From CAVUPF01 sp963777915 (GTDB taxonomy: Bacteria; Actinomycetota; Thermoleophilia; Solirubrobacterales; 70-9), in the NCBI GenBank assembly GCA_963777915.1, contig CAVZSH010000003.1, positions 248,001-312,000 on the forward strand: a stretch of 64,000 bases of DNA, written 5' to 3'. Positions within the stretch are counted from its first letter, which is position 1; the number at the start of each line of letters is the position of its first letter. Below are positions 48,443 to 57,585 of this stretch, one piece after another. The notes under the pieces are model-generated. The model worked only from the letters and a program-made list of their open reading frames with translations. It searched no databases and was not told the origin of the DNA. The position numbers and the translations under genes were made by a program.

Positions 48443-51258
48443 TTTGAGCCTCCACGGGTGGCATGGCGAGTGTGGTGGCGCTTGGTGTGGTGGCGCTTGT
48501 TTTTTGCCTTCTTATGCTTCCTGTGCTTAGAGGTAAGCGTCTTTTCGGGGGCGACGTTGCCGCCGGTGCCGAAGTTGGAGCCGCTGGTGATCAGCGGGGA
48601 GGTGGGCGGTTCGCTGCCGGCGCCGTGGCACTCGTCGGCAGATTCGCAAGGGGGCGGCGGCGGGACAAAGGGGAAGCCACCATCGGTGCGGGCGTCGTAG
48701 AACTTAAGGAATTGGCCGTTTTCGTCCTGGCCGACGAGGGTGTCATAGGTGGAGAAGTAGACGTCGGTGCCGTTGGCACTGACTCCCTCAAGGCCCGACA
48801 ACCTTTCGCCGCCCTGGCCTTCCTGGGACACGGCTCCGGTGGTGATCAGGCGGGGGCGGCCATCGACATACTCGTAAACGTCGTAGAGCTTGTCGGTATC
48901 CTGCGAGACCAGGGCATCGGGCGAGTTGAAAAACGTACGCCCGTCGTTGGACATGAAGAGGCCGTTTTCGCTGGCCCGGACATCGCCGGTGGGAGGAAGG
49001 CCATCAGGGTTGCAGGAGACGCAAACGATCCTGCGGGTCGAGGGGTCATAGGAATACATCTCCTGGAAGCCGGAGGTGTCGGAGGAGGTGAGCTGACTGG
49101 AGGTGAGGAAAGCGGCGTGGGCGCCATTGGGGGAGACCTGGACCCTGAAGAGAGGTCCAGGGGAACAGATCGATCCATTGCCGTATAGGCCACACACGGA
49201 GCCCGGGGTGAGCGTGGCGACGAACTGGACGTGGCCTTCGCGGTAGACGTAGAGGTTCGACTGGCCGACGACACCCTTGCCGGGTTCGAGCTGCTCGGGG
49301 GAGTAGAAGTAGACTTCGCCGCTTTCGGGGGCGATCTCGTTGTCGGTCCCGGCAGCCCCCGCTGCAGGGATGACCCCACACTTGGTGGTCCAGGAGGCAG
49401 TGCAGTTGGCCGTGTTTCCCGGTTCGCCAGGATTTCCCGAATTATCTCCCTTGGAGATGAGGGTGAGGGTGGGATGCCCTGCGTTTTCACTCCACATGTA
49501 GAGGCCGGCGCCTCCATGTTCGGGATCTTCGGAGGTCAGGTGTTCTTCGGAGGTAAAGAAGACCTTGGAGCCATCGGAGGTCATGCCGACGTAGGTGACG
49601 TTTGCAGGTTCTTCACTGCGGGTGAGCTGATTTTCGGAGACGTCGTAGGTGACGGCGTCATCGACGCGCATGTAGAGCCGCACTGGAGAAGGCGGTTCCT
49701 GTGCGCAACCACCTTGGTCGGGTGGGCAGGGTTCAATTTCGGTAGTGGACATAAGTATGTGGGAGCCGTCGGTGGAGACTCCGAGGCTACCCTGAGGATC
49801 TGATGGGGGGGCCGCGGAGTAGCTGCCGTTGAACGCGAGACGGCTCGGCGGGATCTCGATGAATTCGCCGGGCAACTGGGCCGGAATATTTTCACCGCTC
49901 GGTGTGTAGGAGATTAGTTCAGTCTTGCCGGTGACAGTATCGTAGTCGTAGGCCGAGCCGGGGTTGGTGAGGGTACCTTCACCTTTGGTGGTGGGAAAGA
50001 CAACGTTGTCAGAGGAGAAAGCAAGATGGGTGAAGTCGGGGGAGGGCTGGAAGGCTCCTTCGACATCTTCCCCGTCGGGAATCTGAGTCAGATCCGCAGG
50101 CCAGCGCCCGAGGCTGTTACCGTTGTAGTCCCAGACGAAGGGACCATTTGACGGTGGCTGTGAAACGCCGGCGAAGGCAGAAGTGGTGAAATCGATGAAC
50201 TTGTCGAGGTCGAGATCGGCGGCGGTGTCGGCCGCACCGAGGTGTTCGTCACCATGGATGCCAGCGTACTTGGTCACCCAGCCGGTGTCGGTTCGGGTGG
50301 CGACGTAATTGTCCGGCGAGATGCTATCGGGCGGGTTGGTGCCGGTAACGGCGCCCAAGATCCCGCTGAAGGCATAGCGAGGTGGGTTCTCAGCGTAGGG
50401 CCCCGGCGGAGCTGCCCCGGTGCCAAAGATGACGTTGCCAGCGCTTGCGGGCGAGACGAGCTCGTAGGCGCGGCAGTCGGGGAGATAGGAGGAGCCGGTC
50501 TGCTGGCGGAGGGATGCGTTGGGACAGGCTTCGGGAAAGAAGTCGAAGGTCTGGTCTTCGCCTTCGACTTCTCCGGCGCTGTTCGTGGCGAAGACGCGGA
50601 AGTGGTAGGTGAGGTGTTCGGCGAGGCCGGTGAGTTCGACCTTGACGTCGTGAGGCGAAAGCAGGCCAGTTTCAATGTGTCCTTCGGGAAGGGGGGCGGT
50701 GGCGCCGTATTTGGTGGTCGCGCCGTATTCGAAGCGGTAGTTGGTAGCGGCTCCACCCGGGTTGACCTGAGCGTGAAGCACCGCGGTGGTGGGAGTGAGG
50801 TTGGCGGAGTAAGCCGCTTCGATCGCCGGGGGCTGGACGGCGGCAGAGGCGGGCGTGGCGAGCAGGAGCGCCCCCACGCCGACGGCCGCCACGCTGGCGG
50901 CGGCGGACCGGACCAAATGCCGCGCCCTCGCTCGCGGCGCAAAGGAACCAAATTTCGATGCTTGCTCCCTCGGGCTTGCTGCGCGATGCTGCGTCCTCAG
51001 TCGGTCGAATAGCGCTGCTATTCGACCTCCCTGCGTCCTTGCCCCGCTTGGTCCGGCGCTCGCCAGCGCAGCCGCAGTCGTCGCGGAGTCGCCCCCGCTC
51101 GCCATAGGTGCTTTGGGAGAGATGAGGGAAGATGGAGATGTTGGGATACAGCAATGGGAGGTGCTCCCCGACTCCCGGCCGCGAAGGCGGCGGGAAAGGG
51201 CTACGCGGATGGCGGTGAGCGACGCCATCCGCGAAGACGGTGATTGCTCGGTGCCCAT
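48439..51258 (-). CDS. Giant secreted FN3/propeller protein, first gene of coupled series
   Basis: ATG 51258 follows AGGGAGAG at 8 bases. A leader of about 115 residues, longer than in the paralogues because of an insert (PREQASKFGSFAPRARARHL), precedes the signal (AASVAAVGVGALLLATPASA). The mature protein has one FN3-like unit (NLTPTTAVLHAQVNPGGAATNYRFEYG...YHFRVFATNSAG). It then has NASLRQQTGSSYLPDCRAYELVSP and a PD40/TolB-like propeller (FQPSPDFTHLAFSSDN, MTSDGSKVFFTSEEHL, VSPNGAHAAFLTSSQL). The C-terminal 45 residues are mostly Lys, Arg and His. The stop overlaps the next start. Likely displayed at or bound to the cell wall; ligand unknown. Confidence 0.8.
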   Translation of the reverse strand: MGTEQSPSSRMASLTAIRVALSRRLRGRESGSTSHCCIPTSPSSLISPKAPMASGGDSATTAAALASAGPSGARTQGGRIAALFDRLRTQHRAASPREQASKFGSFAPRARARHLVRSAAASVAAVGVGALLLATPASAAVQPPAIEAAYSANLTPTTAVLHAQVNPGGAATNYRFEYGATTKYGATAPLPEGHIETGLLSPHDVKVELTGLAEHLTYHFRVFATNSAGEVEGEDQTFDFFPEACPNASLRQQTGSSYLPDCRAYELVSPASAGNVIFGTGAAPPGPYAENPPRYAFSGILGAVTGTNPPDSISPDNYVATRTDTGWVTKYAGIHGDEHLGAADTAADLDLDKFIDFTTSAFAGVSQPPSNGPFVWDYNGNSLGRWPADLTQIPDGEDVEGAFQPSPDFTHLAFSSDNVVFPTTKGEGTLTNPGSAYDYDTVTGKTELISYTPSGENIPAQLPGEFIEIPPSRLAFNGSYSAAPPSDPQGSLGVSTDGSHILMSTTEIEPCPPDQGGCAQEPPSPVRLYMRVDDAVTYDVSENQLTRSEEPANVTYVGMTSDGSKVFFTSEEHLTSEDPEHGGAGLYMWSENAGHPTLTLISKGDNSGNPGEPGNTANCTASWTTKCGVIPAAGAAGTDNEIAPESGEVYFYSPEQLEPGKGVVGQSNLYVYREGHVQFVATLTPGSVCGLYGNGSICSPGPLFRVQVSPNGAHAAFLTSSQLTSSDTSGFQEMYSYDPSTRRIVCVSCNPDGLPPTGDVRASENGLFMSNDGRTFFNSPDALVSQDTDKLYDVYEYVDGRPRLITTGAVSQEGQGGERLSGLEGVSANGTDVYFSTYDTLVGQDENGQFLKFYDARTDGGFPFVPPPPPCESADECHGAGSEPPTSPLITSGSNFGTGGNVAPEKTLTSKHRKHKKAKNKRHHTKRHHTRHATRGGSK
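50987..51064 (-). repeat. Conserved coding hairpin leader element, copy C
   Basis: Arms GGTCGAATAGC (51003-51013) and GCTATTCGACC (51017-51027), perfect 11-base pairing, loop GCT. Flanks match copies A and B. Encodes RTQGGRIAALFDRLRT. A fragment of the same flank (GCTGCGTCCTCAGTCG) also occurs at 40145-40160 without the hairpin. Confidence 0.75.
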
Positions 51259-51338
51259 CAGTTTTGCTCTCCCTGGCTCATATGATCCTCGTCAGATGCC
51301 GGGCGGCGGCTTTGAGCCGTCCGCCCGCGTCTTGTCGA

Positions 51339-53836
51339 TCAGTGCTTCTTCTTTGACTTCGTCTTGAAGTCGATGGTCTTGGTGGCGGTACCAGCGGTGC
51401 CGCCGGTGGGGGTGAAGGTAAAAGTGACCTTGACGGAGAGCTTGTGCTTCTTTTTGAGGAGCTTGGAGCCGGCGCTGGTCGGGCTGAGCTTGAGGGTTAG
51501 AGCGCCGGCGCCCGATGGACTGGCCGAGACGGCCTTGAGATCCTTGCCGGAGGCGGCGAGGGAGCCCGGGCCGGGGACAGTCACGCTGACGTCGATCGCG
51601 GAGCCTTTCTGCTTGGCGGCCCCGAGGGTGATCTTGTTGGAGGGTTCTACTGGCGGCGGGCAGAGGGCAGCGTCGGTGGCACAGGTGTTGGCGAGGGTGG
51701 TGAAGGTCTGATCGGCGCCAGATTCGTTGCTGCCGTTACCGGCAACGACGCGGTAGTGGTAGGTGGTATTGGCGGCTAGCCCGGTGAGTGCGGCGCTGAC
51801 GGGGAGCGGGCTTGTGCCCGAGCCGGAGGGCAGCGAGGCGCAGGCGACAGCAGAGCCGTAGGCGGTGGTCGTGCCGTACTGGAAGGCGCATTCGGTGAGC
51901 GCCGTGCCCTCGGGGTTGACCGTACCGGCAAGGTCGGCCGCCGTCTGGGTCAGTTCAGAGGCGGCGCCGGTTGTGAGGGCCGGGGGGTTGGGCTTGGTGG
52001 TGAAGGCAACGTCTGCGCCTTCGGCGGTGCCGCCGTTGGTCCTCTCGACGACGCGGTAGTGGTAAGTGGTCTTGGGGGTGAGGCCGGAGATTTCGGCTTT
52101 GACCGCTTTCGCAGTTGAGGCGGAGCCGGGATTGGGGGCGCAAGACGCTTCATGGGTATAGACGCCCGCTTCGGTACCCCATTCGAACTTGCAGGAAAGG
52201 GTGGATTCTCCTTCGGGGTTGACGGAGGCGTTGAGGGTGGCGGCGGTGTTGGTGATCGGCGAGGCCGGATTGGTGGTGGCGCTAGGCTCGGGGATCGAGG
52301 CCACCTGCCAAACCCAGCTGCCGGAGTGTTCTTCGAAGAAGTAGGTGTAATCGCTGACGTAGAGGACCGGGCCCTGGGGGGATTCGTAGACCGCGATGTG
52401 CATTGAATAGAGTTCGGGTAGTTCTTCTTCTTCCGGGTTTTCGGTGCGATAGCCGCCGGGCGGGGGGCCAATGACGGGACCGACTTGTTCGCCGAGTTCG
52501 TTGTAGGGGACAACCGCGAAATGACTGTTACTACCACGTTGGTTACCCGGCGTTCCCACGAAGACTTCGCCGGTAGCGGAGTCAACAGCGATCGACACAG
52601 CCTGGCAGGGGCTACAGATCGTGTTGAGTTCTTGGCCTGAAGCGCTGTAGCGAGCCACACTGCCAATTGCGCTGCTCACTTGACCTGACTGAGTGCCGAT
52701 ATAGACGTCGCCGTTGCGCTGATCGACGGCGACGCTGCTGATGCTGTCTCCGTCGGTGGAGCACGGGGTGCATTCGATGGTGGCGGGGGTGGCGGGGGCA
52801 CCGCTGGGTGTGTACTTATCGACCCGAAGTCCATCTTCATCGATGACATAGACGTTGCCTTCGGAGTCGGTGGCCAGCGACTTGTATTCACTGCCATGAA
52901 TGGGGAAGCTGCCGAGTTCGGCACCCGATTCGGAGTCGTAGGAGCGAATTTCTTCACTGCCAACTTCGACGTAAAGATCGTGGTTCAGGGGGTTGACGGC
53001 GACGCCGTCGAGGCCCCGGACTCCATTGGCAATAGCGGGGGGTTCGCCAGGTTCGCCGGAGGGCTTGAAATTGGCGACGTCGCCGGGGGGAAGCTAAAGT
53101 AGGGGTTGAGCCACTCATTGGTGAGATAGAGGCCGCCGGTCGATTGGTCGATGGCAATCGCGTCGCCTTTGCCGGCGCCTTGCACTTCGTCGAGTTTGAC
53201 GTCTGGCTTATAGAGGCGGGGGTTGGCGAAGTGGCGGGGTTCGAAGTTTGCCTTGACTTCGGTATCTTCGGTGAGGGTAAGGTGGCAGGTGTCGGTGTCG
53301 TTGAGGGGGCAGGTGGAAGTGTTGCCGTTAACGGTCCAGCCGGTGAAGTCGATCCCGACTTCGGGCTGGGCTTCGAGGGTGAGCAGATGATCTTCCGGGA
53401 ATTCGGCGGTGCATTGGCTCTGGCCATCGCCGCACTGGATGGAGTCAGGAAATTCTGCGCCTTCGGTCTGGAGAACAATACCGGTGCCGGCGCCGGTATT
53501 GGTGACATTGATGGAGAAGGTGGTTGCGGCGGAGGCGGGGGCGGCTCCGATAGCGAATACGCCGAAAACAAGGAGGGGGGCGAGGGCGAGGGCGGCGCGA
53601 CCGAGGAGACCGGAAGCGCGGGCCTCACACCTGCGCGGGGCCGCCGAGGCAAGTAGGTGGGCCTGCTCGGCGGCGGGGTGTGGCGTCAAGGAGCGAGGGA
53701 TGGGCGCACCACTCCCTGGGGCGGCGCTGATTGAGGGCGCACCAGTCCCTTTGGCGCGGTGGAGGAGGGCACGGAGCGTCGCGAAGGGGCCGGTCTTGGT
53801 GGATGGCGTCTTGGCGGTGTGCTCGGTGGGGTTCAC
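51339..53836 (-). CDS. Secreted FN3/NHL protein, split by a frameshift at 53085-53090
   Basis: GTG 53836 follows AAGGAGA at about 5 bases. The first frame gives a 75-residue leader, a signal (RAALALAPLLVFGVFAIGAAPASAA), a bacterial repeat domain (PEDHLLTLEAQPEVGIDFTGWTVNG) and the first NHL unit. It then goes out of frame at LNPYFSFPPATS. One extra C in the run at 53085-53090 gives FPPGDVANFKPSGEPG and continues to 51339 as NHL repeats and two FN3-like domains (PITNTAATLNASVNPEG...TTYHYRVV). A C-terminal beta domain with a Lys-rich end (KTKSKKKH) closes the protein. Total about 833 codons. It precedes the coupled series by 80 bases. Confidence 0.78.
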
Positions 53837-54310
53837 CTTGTCTCCTTGGTCGGGGTGTTGGTGCGGGTGGAAGTTTTGGGGGCGGTCGACGGGGAGTGGG
53901 CGGCAGGAGGTGTGCCCTCTCCCCCACTCCACCCTGCCCACCTACCTGTCGTGTTGGGCGGGGAGTGGGCTATAAATGAAGGGGGAGCAGTGGTCCCCAA
54001 GGCGCCGGTGGAGGACGAGGCGCTCATTGCAACAGCGGCTCGTAGGTCGGCAGGGCGAGGTACGCCGGTGGGTGTCTGAAGGTCGGTAGAGGCGAGGTGA
54101 GCGACTCGCCCTGCCGACCTAGCGCGATTGTGGGCTGCGGTCGCCGTCAAGGCGCTCGTCGCGGTAGCTCCTCGGCCTCGGCCTGCGGCCGCCCTTCGGG
54201 TGACAGCGCCGCGGCTTGGGGGAGCGGAAGACGAACAGACGCGGACGACCCCGACGGCGGGGACCGGGAAGACCACGACGTCATGGGGGCCGCCCGCTCT
54301 GCTCTTCATC

Positions 54311-54363
54311 GCGCCGTCTGCCAGGGAGTGGAGACGAGCGAAGCTTGGGCGAAGTTCGAGCGG
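54311..54363 (+). repeat. Direct repeat copy 1 in noncoding stretch
   Basis: GCGCCGTCTGCCAGGGAGTG begins a roughly 50-base segment that recurs at 54578 with about 80 percent identity. Bases 53837-54702 show only weak, arginine- and proline-rich frames and no gene I can support. Confidence 0.55.
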
Positions 54364-54577
54364 CTGGGGACGGTGGGGCGAGTCGAGAGTAGCCGGGGTC
54401 TCAGGGGTGTTCGGCTTGGCAGCTTGGGTGGGCGCCAAAGACCGAGGGGAACAGACGGGGGCGGCCCCAACCCCGGGGGCAGGGAACCTCTCGGAGTCAA
54501 GGCCGCCCTCGCCACTACCAGGAACCCGGAGAAGAGGGGTCCCGTGCCTTGGAGCCCGGCGAGGCCGGGCTCCGGTT

Positions 54578-54633
54578 GCGCCGTCAGCCAGGGAGGGAAG
54601 ACGGACGCAGCTTCGGCCGGCGCCGGAAGTCGG
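54578..54633 (+). repeat. Direct repeat copy 2 in noncoding stretch
   Basis: GCGCCGTCAGCCAGGGAGGG begins the second copy, 267 bases after the first. Both copies lie upstream of the toxin-antitoxin pair at 54703. Confidence 0.55.
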
Positions 54634-54702
54634 TTGGAGAAAGCGGATCGAGAAGGCAGGGGCGTGGGACGAATCGGCGAGCTGGAACGTCTTGGGGAGG
54701 AA

Positions 54703-55005
54703 ATGACGAAGACGATCAGTCAGATTCAGGCGACGGAGGTGGCGCTGGGCAAGCTCGGGGCGCGCGATATCTCCGAGGAGGAAGCCGAACAGGTGCTGAA
54801 CAACGCCTACGTGATCGCCAAGAACCTGCGCGGGCGCGCCACTCGGCGGCAACCCAGTGCGCGGCGGACGCTGATCGGGCGTACCGACGGTGGCCGTGTC
54901 CTGACGCTGGCGATCGAGGAAACCTTGGAGCCGACGAGCTGGCTGATCGTCACAGGTTGGAACTCGACGGAACGCGAGCGTAAGATCCTGACGAGGAAAG
55001 GCTGA
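54703..55005 (+). CDS. Putative toxin of a type II toxin-antitoxin pair
   Basis: ATG 54703 follows GGGGAGG at 4 bases; the long frame upstream is not coding. The 100-residue protein reads MTKTISQIQATEVALGKLGARDISEEEAEQVLNNA and later TLIGRTDGGRVLTLAIEETLEPTSWLIVTGWNSTERERKIL. That order (helical start, IGRTDGGR.LTL.IE, WLIVTGW..T..E...) resembles BrnT/RelE-like ribonuclease toxins. The next gene starts 3 bases later and is an antitoxin-type protein. No internal damage, unlike the modules further right. Confidence 0.72.
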   Translation: MTKTISQIQATEVALGKLGARDISEEEAEQVLNNAYVIAKNLRGRATRRQPSARRTLIGRTDGGRVLTLAIEETLEPTSWLIVTGWNSTERERKILTRKG

Positions 55006-55008
55006 GCA

Positions 55009-55236
55009 ATGAGCAAGCTTCCGAGCGACGCATCCGACCCGCAGCCCGGCGACTTCGACGCCGAGCTGGAGACAATCTCCAAGGAGGATCTGGAGTTCGT
55101 CGAGGCGGGCTCGGGCCTTGCAATCTCGATCGAGGTGCTGGTCGAGGGCGAGGACGCCAGACGACTCGCCAGGATCGCCAGCGAGCGAGGGCAGCGACCA
55201 GGCGAGGTCGTGGCCGAGTTGGTTCGAAACGCCTGA
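55009..55236 (+). CDS. Putative antitoxin
   Basis: A 75-residue acidic protein: MSKLPSDASDPQPGDFDAELETISKEDLEFVEAGSG, then ISIEVLVEGEDARRLARIASERGQRPGEVVAELVRNA. The last 35 residues look like a ribbon-helix-helix unit. It starts 3 bases after the toxin stop. Toxin-first gene order is like BrnT/BrnA and HigB/HigA. Confidence 0.72.
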   Translation: MSKLPSDASDPQPGDFDAELETISKEDLEFVEAGSGLAISIEVLVEGEDARRLARIASERGQRPGEVVAELVRNA

Positions 55237-55424
55237 AGGGGCGGCGGCGCGGGCGCGGCAGAGCGAGCCGGTCGATGCGAAGGGCGCGGAGGGCAGCGCG
55301 GCGCCGAGGCCCTGGTGGCCTTCGGTGGCGGTGAAGCCCGGACCCAATCCGGACGCTGTCCTCACGTAGTAACTCCTCTGCTCTGGCCGGTGCACCTTCG
55401 CCTGATCCACGTTCTGGATCCCCT

Positions 55425-55448
55425 GGCCCGGTACGGGCCGGCCTTTTA
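55425..55448 (+). terminator. Probable rho-independent terminator
   Basis: GGCCCG (55425-55430) and CGGGCC (55434-55439) pair around GTA and are followed by GGCCTTTTAT. It lies about 190 bases after the antitoxin stop. Nothing else is recognisable in 55237-55635. Confidence 0.55.
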
Positions 55449-55635
55449 TCTCTCCTGGTCTTGGAACACGCCGTTACCGCGAAGGGTTCGGTCGTTCTGA
55501 GGCCGGAAGGTATGAGAACAGACGCGGACCGGAAAGTCAACCCCTTGGGCCAGACCGGTTCTTTCGCTGGCTTCCGAGGACGGGCTGAGAAGGCTCTACA
55601 ATGGGGAACGAGGCGGGGAACAGGAGGTGCGAAGT

Positions 55636-57030
55636 TTGGCTTCCCAAGCCGGTGACGTACCACGGGAGCCGGTGTCGGAGATGGCCCTGAAATACGCGCG
55701 AAACCCCGGATATGGTCCCGCCCCGATGGTGCTAACGCCGTGGGGGGATGCCAGCCAGCTGCGGGCGAAAATGCTGCCGCCGGGACGGGGCACGCCGCGC
55801 GAGGAGGCGGAGCGAAACCAGCGCGAGAGGTTGTTCGCGGCGATGGTGGCGACGGTCGCCGAGAAGGGCTACGAGGCGACAACCGTCGCCGATCTGGTCG
55901 AGCTCTCGGGGGTCTCGCGCAGTGCCTTTTATCGACACTTCGCGGACAAGCAAGCGTGCTTTCTTGCGGCGATCGAGGCGCTCGTCGAGCCAGCGCTCGA
56001 GACCGTGACCGGAGGGCTGGAGCCATCAGATAAATCCCTAGACAAAGAGCTGGCAAAGCAGGCGTTCGAAACGCTGCTCAAGTTGATAGTGGCCCAGCCG
56101 GCGGCGGCCAAGATGTGCTTCGTCGAGGTCTACGCAGCCGGGCCGGAGGGCGTGGCGCTGGTCGATCAAACCTTGGACGCGTTCGAGGTGCTTGTGAAGC
56201 GGATGCTCGACTCGGTCCCGGGCCATGAGGGGATGCCGTCAGAGATCGTGCGGGCGCTGATCGGCGGGATCCAGAAGGTGATCCACAAGCGCCTCTACAG
56301 GGGAGAAGAGGGGGAGCTGGTGAAGCTGGCGCCGCAGCTCTGGGACTGGATCTTCTGCTACCCCCCACCCCCTGGCCCGCTGAGAGTGCCGCGCCGGCGC
56401 TCGCTCAAGGCCCGGCCCTTCGAGGAGCGCCAAGCGGCCTCCAATCCGCCCGAGCGGCTGCTTCGGGCGCTGGCTGCCGTGGTCTCAGAAAAGGGCTACC
56501 CCGAGACGACGGTGGCCGAGATCGTCGACCGGGCCAAGACGTCGCAGCGGACGTTTTATGAGCACTTCGCCAACAAGGAAGAGGCCATGGTGGCCGCCCT
56601 CGACAGCGGCTCCTCTCAGATGCTGGCGGCGGCGCTGCCCGCCTTTCGCCGTGCCTCGGACTGGTCCCACGCCGTGCACGACACCCAGGAAGCGATGTTC
56701 AGCTTCGGCGTGCAGGAGCCCGAGTACGCGCGGCTTGGCGCCGTGGAGATGTACGCGGCTGGGAAAAGGGCGCTGGAGCAGCGCGAGGTGGTGACCGAAG
56801 GAATGGAGGGGCTGCTGGCGCCGGGCTATGAGCTGGCGCCCGACATCCCACCGATCACGGCCGAGGCGATCGGCGGGGCGCTTTACGCGCTCTTCTATGA
56901 CCACGTGAAGCAGAAGGGAGCGGAGCGACTGGCGGAGATGGTGCCGCTGGCCGTCTACGTGACGCTGGCGCCATTTTTAGGCGCGGCGGAGGCGTATGGG
57001 CTGGCGATCGGGGAGAGCGGGAAGGGGTAG
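55636..57030 (+). CDS. Tandem double-TetR regulator (two TetR proteins fused)
   Basis: TTG 55636 lies 8 bases after a perfect AGGAGG; GTG 55627 and ATG 55681 are alternatives. The 464-residue product has two full TetR units. The first HTH is at about 62-112 (RERLFAAMVATVAEKGYEATTVADLVELSGVSRSAFYRHFADK), the second at about 276-325 (RLLRALAAVVSEKGYPETTVAEIVDRAKTSQRTFYEHFANKEE). Each is followed by its own helical ligand-binding region, joined by a Pro/Arg-rich linker near residue 250. Normal TetR proteins are about 200 residues and dimerise, so this chain may form a pseudo-dimer or read two half-sites. Target unknown. Confidence 0.9.
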   Translation: MASQAGDVPREPVSEMALKYARNPGYGPAPMVLTPWGDASQLRAKMLPPGRGTPREEAERNQRERLFAAMVATVAEKGYEATTVADLVELSGVSRSAFYRHFADKQACFLAAIEALVEPALETVTGGLEPSDKSLDKELAKQAFETLLKLIVAQPAAAKMCFVEVYAAGPEGVALVDQTLDAFEVLVKRMLDSVPGHEGMPSEIVRALIGGIQKVIHKRLYRGEEGELVKLAPQLWDWIFCYPPPPGPLRVPRRRSLKARPFEERQAASNPPERLLRALAAVVSEKGYPETTVAEIVDRAKTSQRTFYEHFANKEEAMVAALDSGSSQMLAAALPAFRRASDWSHAVHDTQEAMFSFGVQEPEYARLGAVEMYAAGKRALEQREVVTEGMEGLLAPGYELAPDIPPITAEAIGGALYALFYDHVKQKGAERLAEMVPLAVYVTLAPFLGAAEAYGLAIGESGKG

Positions 57031-57086
57031 GGCCCCTATGGCGGACCTTCGCGCGAAACAGGGCGCTACATGATGCGTGACCTCGG

Positions 57087-57212
57087 CTACTCCTCGTCCT
57101 CGGGCAATCTGAATCCGACCGGCCGCTTTGGTCGGAGCGGGGAGATCAGGTGGCGCAGCGTCTTGAAGATCTGGCTCAACTGCTCGTCGTGCTGAGCTAG
57201 CTTTGTCTCGGT
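57087..57212 (-). pseudogene. Fragment of ORF6N/KilA-N-type protein C terminus
   Basis: The minus strand encodes ETETKLAQHDEQLSQIFKTLRHLISPLRPKRPVGFRLPEDEE and a stop. LAxHDxQLxxIFxxLRxLxxPPxPKRxxGF is the usual end of ORF6N-domain proteins. A TGA immediately precedes it in frame and the N-terminal domain is absent. It is a remnant of phage-type accessory DNA. Confidence 0.6.
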
Positions 57213-57301
57213 CTCTCACTCGACTCAATCGCCGCATAGGAGGTCGCAGCGCGCTCGAGGCGCCTCAAGAGTGCCTCCCACAGCTCAGCGGAGCGGCGGG
57301 A

Positions 57302-57583
57302 TCAGCTCGTCTCGAGGTACTCGCGCAGAGCCCTGCGAATCACCGAGGAAGTGGCTTCGTGGTCGCGCTGAGCGCGCTGAGCGAGCGCCTGGCGCAACTC
57401 AGGGTCAAGGCGGACGGACTCGACACCGGCGGGACCCGAGCCGATCGTCGGGCGGCCGGGACGGCGGCGCAGGGTCTCCTCGAGGTCATAGCCCTTCTCC
57501 GCCTCGGTCGCCAGCTTCTCGACCAGCTCCTCCGTGATCGGGACGCCGCTCTTCGTCTTGCCGTAGCTCTTCTCCTTCGCCAT
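57302..57583 (-). CDS. Ribbon-helix-helix antitoxin (CopG-type)
   Basis: ATG 57583 has AGGAGGAG about 9 bases upstream. The 93-residue product starts MAKEKSYGKTKSGVPITEELVEKLATEAEKGYDLEETLRRRPGRPTIG. It ends SVRLDPELRQALAQRAQRDHEATSSVIRRALREYLE, a classical ribbon-helix-helix. GYDLEETLRRRPGRP is a typical linker in actinobacterial antitoxins. Its upstream toxin gene is frameshifted, so it appears to be an orphan. Confidence 0.82.
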   Translation of the reverse strand: MAKEKSYGKTKSGVPITEELVEKLATEAEKGYDLEETLRRRPGRPTIGSGPAGVESVRLDPELRQALAQRAQRDHEATSSVIRRALREYLETS

Positions 57584-57585
57584 CG

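Noticed and set aside
53833..55410. 525-codon minus-strand open frame
   Set aside because: Arg/Pro/Ala-rich, spans the toxin-antitoxin pair and noncoding repeats; no family similarity seen.
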